Shown here piece by piece: positions 58,745 to 64,000 of a DNA stretch of 64,000 nucleotides (positions are counted from its first letter, which is position 1; each line of letters begins with the position of its first letter). This stretch comes from Mycobacterium sp. 1423905.2. GTDB lineage: Bacteria; Actinomycetota; Actinomycetes; Mycobacteriales; Mycobacteriaceae. The stretch spans positions 26,432-90,431 of the forward strand of contig NZ_LZLE01000325.1 in NCBI RefSeq assembly GCF_001673155.1, read 5' to 3'. The position numbers were made by a program, and so were the translations under genes. The notes below the pieces were generated by a model. The model worked only from the letters and a program-made list of their open reading frames with translations, was not told the DNA's origin and made no database searches.

Positions 58745-59971
58745 CTAGCCGGCGACGGTGAGATAGATGAGCACGGCGTTGAGCAGGCTGATCACCACCG
58801 CCACCACCCAGCCAATGGCCGTGGTGGCGCGATGGTTGGTGTCGCTGCCCATGACGTCGGGATTGCTGGTGAGCCGCACCAGCGGCAACACCGCGAACGG
58901 TATCCCGAAGGACAACACCACCTGCGAGAGCACCAGAGTGCGGGTGGGATCGAACCCCAGGGTCAACAGCAACACGGCCGGAATCAACGTGACCAGGCGG
59001 CGCACCACCATCGGCACCGACCAGTGCAGCAACCCCTGCATGATCATGGCCCCGGCATAAGCACCCACCGAGGAGGATGCCAAGCCCGACGCCAGCAAGC
59101 CGACGGCGAACAGAATCGCGATGGTCGCGCCCAAGGTGTCGTGCACGGCGGCATACGCGCCTTCGATCGAGGCGACGTCGCCGCGGCCCCGCATGTGCAG
59201 CGCCGCCACCAGCAGCATGGCGGCATTGACCCCGCCGGCCATCACCATCGCCAGGCCCACGTCCCAGCGGGTGACATTCAGCAGCCGTCGCCGCAGTGGG
59301 CCGGGGGCGGGTTGTCCGTGGCGGTCGCGGGCCAGGCCGGAGTGCAAGTACACCGCGTGCGGCATGACGGTGGCGCCCAGGATCGCCGCCGCCAACAGGA
59401 CGCTCTCGCTTCCGTCGAACCGAGGGACGAGGCCGCCGAGAACGGCATCCGGGGGAGGAGTGGCGACAAAGAAGCTGGCGGTGAAGCCGACGGCAATCAC
59501 CAGCAACAAGCCGGTGATGACGCGTTCGAAGAGGCGTTGGCCGCGACGGTCCTGCACCGACAGCAGCAGCATCGACACAAAGCCGGTGACGATTCCGCCG
59601 ACCGGCAGTGGTAAGTGGAACAGAATTCGTAGCGCGATGGCGCCGCCGATCACCTCGGCCACATCGGTCGACATGGCGACGATTTCGGCTTGGGCCCAGT
59701 AGGCCAGGCGGGCCGGGCGGCCCATTCGCTGTCCAATCGCCTCGGGCAAGGAGTGGCCGGTCACCAAGCCGAGCTTGGCGGACAAGTACTGGACCAGACC
59801 TGCCATCACGTTGGCCGCGACGATCACCCACAGCAGCAGGTACCCGAATTGGGTGCCGGAACTGACGTTGGCCGCGACGTTGCCGGGGTCGACGTAGGCG
59901 ATCGCCGCTACGAACGCGGGGCCGAGCAGATACCAGCTCGCGTTCCGCCCGGTCTGGGTGTCCTGCGCCAA
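58745..59971 (-). CDS. mntH: Divalent-metal/proton symporter MntH (NRAMP)
   Basis: A 408-residue NRAMP transporter importing Mn2+ and related metals with protons. The DPGN motif is at residues 28-31 (AIAYVDPGNVAAN), the helix-6 MPH motif is in GATVMPHAVYLHSGLARD, and a helix-8/9 GLLASGLASSSVGAYAGAM follows. Eleven hydrophobic segments are visible. The start is TTG 59971 (LAQDTQTGRNASWY) after GGAAAGGGCGAG. It is the Rv0924c homologue. The 260-base region upstream shows no MntR box I could recognise and no riboswitch. Confidence 0.94.
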   Translation of the reverse strand: MAQDTQTGRNASWYLLGPAFVAAIAYVDPGNVAANVSSGTQFGYLLLWVIVAANVMAGLVQYLSAKLGLVTGHSLPEAIGQRMGRPARLAYWAQAEIVAMSTDVAEVIGGAIALRILFHLPLPVGGIVTGFVSMLLLSVQDRRGQRLFERVITGLLLVIAVGFTASFFVATPPPDAVLGGLVPRFDGSESVLLAAAILGATVMPHAVYLHSGLARDRHGQPAPGPLRRRLLNVTRWDVGLAMVMAGGVNAAMLLVAALHMRGRGDVASIEGAYAAVHDTLGATIAILFAVGLLASGLASSSVGAYAGAMIMQGLLHWSVPMVVRRLVTLIPAVLLLTLGFDPTRTLVLSQVVLSFGIPFAVLPLVRLTSNPDVMGSDTNHRATTAIGWVVAVVISLLNAVLIYLTVAG

Positions 59972-60105
59972 CTCGCCCTTTCCTTATCCGAGTCATCGAA
60001 TCGAAAAGTGAGGGTAGCCGAAACCGTAGGGCATCGGCCACCGGTGCGGACGCCACAACGCCCCCAGTTGTTCACACCGGTCTCTCGGCCGAATGTTGCG
60101 CTTTT

Positions 60106-60140
60106 TGCCCGCCTCCTCGCGACAGCCAGCGTTGTCGCCA
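60106..60140. repeat. Degenerate intergenic element, copy D, with short hairpin
   Basis: TGCCCGCCTCCTCGCGACA (60106-60124) resembles copy A and the minus-strand reading of copy C. It runs into a small hairpin GCGACA-N8-TGTCGC (about 60119-60138). It lies in the region upstream of mntH. The rest of 59972-60231 shows no further feature I can name. Confidence 0.4.
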
Positions 60141-60231
60141 GAATGCGGACAAATGCCACACAATTTTCTCCTTGGGGTCCCTCCTTGGGGCGCCTGTGAC
60201 TAATACCCGATTGACGAGGGTTAACCCCCCG

Positions 60232-60945
60232 CTACGCGGCGCTGATACTGCCGCCGCCGTCGACGCGAATGATCTGACCGGTGAGGTAGCCGGCGTCGTC
60301 GTCTAACAGCAGGCAGATCACATGGGCGATCTCCGCGGGCGTCCCGACCCGGCGCATCGGAATGCCCGCGAGCATGCGCGCTTCGCGTTCGGAGCCGGCC
60401 GGGCTGCGCTGCCGGTACATCTCCGTCTCGATCGGGCCCGGTGCGACGGCGTTGACGGTCACACCGGTGGCCGCGAGCTCACCGGCCCAGATGCGCGTGC
60501 ACGTCTCGAGTGCCGCCTTGGCGGCGGCGTACGGGGTGCGCTCCGCGGTGCCCAGGGTGGTCAGGCTGGAGACGTTGACGATGCGGCCCCAGCCTGCTGC
60601 GACCATGCCCGGCAGCACCGCCTGTACCACCTGCACCGCCGTGCGCACGTTCATGTCATAGGTCAGGAACAGATCGTCGAGGTCGATTGACCCGATGCGG
60701 CCGAACCGAGCAAAACCGACATTGTTCACCGCCGCATCCACTCGCCCCTCGTCGACGATCGTGGCCAGCGTTTCGGCGGTCGCCGCCCGGTCGGCGAGGT
60801 CTACCGGATAGAACGGGCCGGGGAAGTCCGCCGGTGCCGAGCGGGCCAGTCCAATCGGTTCGTGGCCGGCAGCGGCGAGTCGGTCGGCGACCGCACGACC
60901 GATACCCTTCGATGCTCCCGTGATCAGGATTCGTCGCTTCGTCAT
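60232..60945 (-). CDS. Short-chain dehydrogenase/reductase
   Basis: A 237-residue classical SDR. The NAD(P) motif is ILITGASKGIGRAVADRLA with VNNVGFARFG following; the active site is SSLTTLGTAERTPYAAAKAALE (Ser, Tyr-x3-Lys). A C-terminal GYLTGQIIRVDGGGSISAA ends the fold. The start ATG is 60945 (MTKRRILITGASKG). It resembles FabG-type enzymes, but the small size does not define substrate. It follows the reductase gene of the same strand after 77 bases. Confidence 0.9.
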   Translation of the reverse strand: MTKRRILITGASKGIGRAVADRLAAAGHEPIGLARSAPADFPGPFYPVDLADRAATAETLATIVDEGRVDAAVNNVGFARFGRIGSIDLDDLFLTYDMNVRTAVQVVQAVLPGMVAAGWGRIVNVSSLTTLGTAERTPYAAAKAALETCTRIWAGELAATGVTVNAVAPGPIETEMYRQRSPAGSEREARMLAGIPMRRVGTPAEIAHVICLLLDDDAGYLTGQIIRVDGGGSISAA

Positions 60946-61022
60946 GCCTCCAGTGTCGAGCGGACGAACCGTCACGGGGCATTGGGCATCGGCCGTCTAT
61001 CGCACAGATAGCGACACACCCG

Positions 61023-62099
61023 TTAACCGGCGTGGTAGAGGCCCCGCCCGGTCACCAATGGCAGTTCGAGCGTGGTCCGAATGCCGGGTTCGGCGGCGAC
61101 CACCGCGGGAATGGCGTTCACGACCCGCATGGCGGTGGCGACCAAACCGGCATGGTTGTGGTCACCCCGGCGGCTGCTCAGGCAGATGTCCATGGCGTAG
61201 GAGGGTTCACCGGTTATCTCCACCCGGTACGAACCTCCCGGCTGGGCGGGTTGTGGCCAGTCCGGACACAGGTCTTCGCGCAACCGGGTGACGTGCTCCA
61301 ACACGACGGCGGGCCGGCCCTCGACCCATCCCTGTACCTCGAAGCGCAGTGCCGCGGCGCTGCCCTCGGGAATATGCCCGGCGGCGATGTCGAACGACTC
61401 GGGTGCGGGCACCCGAACGAAGTTGTCGGTGACCTTGTCGAGGGTCAGGCCCAGGCCCGCCGCGAGTTGGCGTACCACCGATCCCCACGCCAAGCTCAAC
61501 ACTCCCGGCTGCAGCAACATCGGCACATCGTCCATCGGCTTACCGAAGCCCATCACGTCGAACATGACTGCGGCACTGTCGTAGGTCGCGTAGTCCACGA
61601 TCTCCATGCAGCGCACTTGCTCGATGCTCTGGCACGTGCCGGCCAACGCCAGGGGCAGCAGGTCGTTGGCGAAACCCGGATCGATCCCGTTGACATACAA
61701 GCTCGAATTGCCCTCCCGGGCAGCGTCTTCCAGCGGCTTGATCATCTCCTCGGGGATCACCTGCCACGGATACTGCAGGAACACCGGGCCACTGCCGACG
61801 ACGTTGATTCCCGCGGCCAGGACGCGGCGGTAGTCTTCCAACGCCTCCGGCAGTCGGTTGTCGGCCAGCGCGTTGTACACCGCGCACTGTGGTCCGGTGG
61901 CCAGCACGGCGTCCAGGTCGGTGCTGGCCAGCACGCCCGTGGGCGCGCTGAGCCCGGCCAATTCGGCGGCATCCTTGCCGGCCTTGGCCTCCGACGACAC
62001 CCACACGCCCGTGAGCTCAAAGTCAGGGTTGCTGATGAGCGCTCGCAGCGAGTGGATGCCTACGTTGCCGGTGCCGAGTTGCACGACGGGTATGGCCAT
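61023..62099 (-). CDS. NAD(P)-binding dihydrodipicolinate-reductase-like protein (Rv0926c-like)
   Basis: A 358-residue oxidoreductase with an N-terminal Rossmann fold (VVQLGTGNVGIHSLRALISNPDFELTGVWV) of the kind found in dihydrodipicolinate reductases and amine dehydrogenase-like proteins. The middle has NGIDPGFANDLLPLALAGTC. The substrate is unknown. It starts 10 bases after the SDR gene on the same strand, so the two are one operon, probably under the KstR-type site. Confidence 0.85.
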   Translation of the reverse strand: MAIPVVQLGTGNVGIHSLRALISNPDFELTGVWVSSEAKAGKDAAELAGLSAPTGVLASTDLDAVLATGPQCAVYNALADNRLPEALEDYRRVLAAGINVVGSGPVFLQYPWQVIPEEMIKPLEDAAREGNSSLYVNGIDPGFANDLLPLALAGTCQSIEQVRCMEIVDYATYDSAAVMFDVMGFGKPMDDVPMLLQPGVLSLAWGSVVRQLAAGLGLTLDKVTDNFVRVPAPESFDIAAGHIPEGSAAALRFEVQGWVEGRPAVVLEHVTRLREDLCPDWPQPAQPGGSYRVEITGEPSYAMDICLSSRRGDHNHAGLVATAMRVVNAIPAVVAAEPGIRTTLELPLVTGRGLYHAG

Positions 62100-62109
62100 T
62101 GCTGGCTCC

Positions 62110-62901
62110 TCACAGATCGGGGACGGGTATGTCCAGATTCGGGAAGGTGAGGCCGCCGTCGACCTCCAGGGTCTTGCCAGTTAAGAAGCTTCCGGCGGGC
62201 GAGGCCAAATACACTGCGGCAGCGGCGATATCGACGGGGTCGCCGAGGCGGCGCAGCGGGGTGGCCTTCTCCATCGGCGCACGCAGGTCGTCGTTGGACG
62301 CCACCACGTCGAGCGCGGAAGTCAGGATCGATCCTGGGGCGATAGCGTTCACCCTGATCCGCGGGCACAGATCCAGTGCGGTCAACCGGGTGTAGTGCGA
62401 CAGCGCCGCCTTGGCGGTGCCGTAGGCGGCGAATCCTCGGCCGGCGAGTCGGCCCATCGTCGAGGTGATGTTGATGATGCTGCCCCCGCCGGAGTGCTCG
62501 AGCATCAAGGGCACCGCGGCCACGGTGAGCGCGTGTGCGGTGGCGACGTTGAAGGTGAACGCGTCCTTGAGGTCTTTGGTCGAGGTGGTCAACAAGGTGT
62601 TGGGCATGGTGCCGCCGACGTTGTTGACGACGACGTCTAGTCTGCCGAAGGCCTCGACCGCCTGACCGGCGAGGTCGGCCGTCGACTCGGGATGCGCAAG
62701 ATCGGCGGCGATGACGTGGGCGCGACGGCCGGCCGCGCGTACCTGTTCAGCGACCTCTTCCAGCTGAGCCTGGGTGCGCGAAGCGATGACGACATCGGCA
62801 CCTGCCTCGGCAAAAGCCAGAGCGATCGCGGCCCCCAGGCCGCGTCCCGCGCCGGTGATGACGGCGACCTGGTCGTCGAGGCGGAACCTGTCGAGGATCA
62901 C
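62110..62901 (-). CDS. Short-chain dehydrogenase/reductase (Rv0927c-like)
   Basis: A 263-residue classical [25 protein letters not shown] (coenzyme motif), [13 protein letters not shown], and the active site [26 protein letters not shown]. The last part is [19 protein letters not shown]. It resembles 3-oxoacyl- or steroid-type dehydrogenases. It is the first gene of the operon with the reductase and perhaps the third SDR. The KstR-consensus site lies 68 bases upstream of its start. Confidence 0.92.
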   Translation of the reverse strand: MILDRFRLDDQVAVITGAGRGLGAAIALAFAEAGADVVIASRTQAQLEEVAEQVRAAGRRAHVIAADLAHPESTADLAGQAVEAFGRLDVVVNNVGGTMPNTLLTTSTKDLKDAFTFNVATAHALTVAAVPLMLEHSGGGSIINITSTMGRLAGRGFAAYGTAKAALSHYTRLTALDLCPRIRVNAIAPGSILTSALDVVASNDDLRAPMEKATPLRRLGDPVDIAAAAVYLASPAGSFLTGKTLEVDGGLTFPNLDIPVPDL

Positions 62902-63256
62902 GTAGGCCTCGTTTCAGTTATCGGCCGAGACCGCGACGAACCCCGCCGTCTCGGAGGGTGGGCATTTCTGTAACAGGTTCTAGTTTGGCATACGCGGCGT
63001 GAAATGTAACTGACCCGCCGAGTTCACCCGGTCAGCACCAGGTCCCCCTATATGTGGGAGCCAAGATCTGTTTGAATGCTCGGCAGTTGTCGAAAGTGAC
63101 CGCCCGCAGCGGGCCGAGAAGTGCAGCAGCAACTGTTTCATCGGAGGTTACTTGTTGTTAATCTAGCCAGAGGGCTGGGAAGAAAACGAAAGTTTGGCGG
63201 GCCCGCCGCCCGCGGGTGGCGGCGTGGGTGTTTCATCTCTACCGTTAGGAACTGAA
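62902..63256. other. Divergent 355-base promoter region (SDR operon / pstS3)
   Basis: Apart from the KstR-type site, this stretch holds GTTCACC (63019-63025, by eye), which resembles half of a RegX3 box but lacks a second good copy, and a GC-rich palindrome GGCGGGCCCGCC (63196-63207). I see no clear -10 box for pstS3 and no other gene. Confidence 0.4.
62969..62982. promoter_or_regulatory. KstR-consensus operator between the SDR operon and pstS3
   Basis: TGTAACAGGTTCTA matches T-N2-AAC-N2-GTT-N2-A, the KstR (cholesterol-catabolism repressor) consensus, at every defined position. Its placement 68 bases ahead of the SDR start in the 355-base divergent region is right for an operator. I do not recall Rv0927c among the listed KstR genes. 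Other nearby promoter features are listed under the pstS3 entry. Confidence 0.7.
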
Positions 63257-64000
63257 TTGAAACTCAACCGATTTGGCGCCGCGCTCGGCGTTCTGGCTTC
63301 CAGTGCGCTGGTGTTGTCGGGATGCGGCAGTGACAACAACGCAAGCGGGGGCGGCGCGTCGAGCGGACAGTCCTCTGGCAACGTCAGTTGCGGCGGCAAA
63401 AAGACGCTCAAAGCCAGCGGGTCGACGGCCCAGGCAAACGCCATGACTCGCTTCGTCAAAGCATTTGAACAAGCCTGCCCGGGACAAACGTTGAATTACA
63501 CCGGCAACGGCTCCGGTGCGGGCATCAGCGAATTCAACGGCAATCAAACCGATTTCGGTGGTTCTGACTCACCGCTGAGCCAGGCCGAGGCCGGCGCTGC
63601 CCAGCAGCGCTGCGGCGGCGCCCCGGCCTGGAACCTGCCGGTGGTGTTCGGCCCGATCGCGGTCACCTACAACATCAACGGCGTCACATCGCTGAACCTG
63701 GACGGTCCCACGCTGGCCAAGATCTTCAACGGTGCCATCACCACCTGGAACGACCCGGCGATTCAGGGCATCAACGCGGGCACCAACCTGCCCGCAACAC
63801 CGATCCACGTCGTGTTCCGCAGCGACGAGTCCGGGACCACCGACAACTTCCAGCGTTACCTGGATGCCGCCTCCGACGGTGCGTGGGGCAAGGGCGCCGG
63901 AAAGGCGTTCAAGGGCGGTATCGGCGAGGGCGCGAAGGGCAACGACGGCACCTCGGCGGCCATCAAGAACACCGAAGGGTCGATCACCTACAACGAGTGG
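63257..64000 (+). CDS. pstS3: Phosphate-binding lipoprotein PstS3 (3' end cut by window edge)
   Basis: The substrate-binding protein of an ABC phosphate importer, cut off after 248 codons. It starts with TTG 63257 ([20 protein letters not shown]) and has the lipobox LSGC near residue 21. The phosphate-binding motifs are [40 protein letters not shown] and [17 protein letters not shown]. The sequence closely follows the M. tuberculosis PstS3 (Rv0928) I recall. GTTAGGA is a weak ribosome site. It is transcribed away from the SDR operon. Confidence 0.95.
   Translation, partial: MKLNRFGAALGVLASSALVLSGCGSDNNASGGGASSGQSSGNVSCGGKKTLKASGSTAQANAMTRFVKAFEQACPGQTLNYTGNGSGAGISEFNGNQTDFGGSDSPLSQAEAGAAQQRCGGAPAWNLPVVFGPIAVTYNINGVTSLNLDGPTLAKIFNGAITTWNDPAIQGINAGTNLPATPIHVVFRSDESGTTDNFQRYLDAASDGAWGKGAGKAFKGGIGEGAKGNDGTSAAIKNTEGSITYNEW

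Noticed and set aside
59972..60231. A possible manganese riboswitch or MntR site upstream of mntH
   Set aside because: I could not find the conserved yybP-ykoY blocks or a palindromic MntR-type box.
63019..63035. RegX3 box at pstS3
   Set aside because: Only one GTTCACC half-site is good; the second half does not match, so I did not list it as an operator.

Overview
This window is mycobacterial chromosome. The DNA is very GC-rich, genes are packed with many 4-base ATGA/GTGA/TAATG start-stop overlaps, and GTG and TTG starts are common. The gene order follows, from memory, the Mycobacterium tuberculosis H37Rv interval from about Rv0861c to Rv0928 (XPB helicase, moaC2-mog-moaE2, rpfA, moaD2-moaA2, cspB, fadE10, serC, fprB, citA, gltA2, arfABC, prrAB, accD3, echA6, ctpE, mntH, pstS3). 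It is not M. tuberculosis: the PE/PPE genes and insertion sequences I recall from that interval are absent. Extra genes are present instead: two receptor kinases, a hydroquinone-reductase-type GST, pdxH, a TetR/FAD-monooxygenase pair and a cupin. A non-tuberculous Mycobacterium is the best reading; I do not name a species.

Layout. 1-3.2 kb: two tandem minus-strand receptor Ser/Thr kinases whose kinase-domain DNA is almost identical. 3.3-4.9 kb: an OB-fold/zinc-ribbon protein with a thiolase-fold partner that lacks two catalytic motifs. 4.9-8.9 kb: XPB helicase and its partner. 8.9-13.7 kb: molybdopterin genes on both sides of rpfA, whose leader carries a c-di-AMP (ydaO-type) riboswitch and an upstream CRP-type operator. 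13.8-23.7 kb: cspB, fadE10, a glutathionyl-hydroquinone-reductase family enzyme, an MFS protein, small conserved mycobacterial proteins, a MarR regulator with an rRNA methylase, and sepH. 23.8-27.9 kb: serC divergent from a diiron oxygenase across a perfect CRP palindrome, then fprB. 28.8-33.4 kb: citA, pdxH, an MFS gene with an apparent ATC start, and gltA2. 33.4-39.4 kb: an FAD oxidoreductase, the arfABC operon and the prrAB two-component system. 39.5-42.9 kb: an intergenic hairpin, a TetR-controlled FAD monooxygenase and accD3. 42.9-49.4 kb: echA6, a metallo-beta-lactamase-fold protein, a lipoprotein serine hydrolase, ctpE and a small toxin-antitoxin pair. 49.5-56.5 kb: VOC proteins, a cupin, a carotenoid oxygenase, a thiolase, a lipoprotein and a Rieske oxygenase. 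56.6-64 kb: tRNA-Arg(CCU), an F420-type oxidoreductase, a cyclotransferase/poly-gamma-glutamate-hydrolase fusion, mntH, two SDR enzymes around an NAD(P)-binding reductase, and the start of pstS3.

The genes serve central metabolism (serine, citrate, vitamin B6, molybdopterin), envelope growth and sensing (rpfA, sepH, arfABC, prrAB, kinases) and lipid or steroid-like catabolism (acyl-CoA dehydrogenase, thiolase-fold enzymes, Rieske oxygenase, SDRs). Control signals can be read for several: two CRP-type sites, a riboswitch, an operator pair for a TetR regulator, a site matching the KstR consensus before the SDR operon, and many -10 boxes placed for leaderless transcription.

No CRISPR array, prophage, integron or intact insertion sequence was seen. 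The most notable signals are the recently homogenised kinase pair, the KstR-consensus site, the atypical thiolase/OB-fold pair, the cyclotransferase/PGA-hydrolase fusion and the ATC start codon. All comparisons with other genomes are from memory; no search was run.
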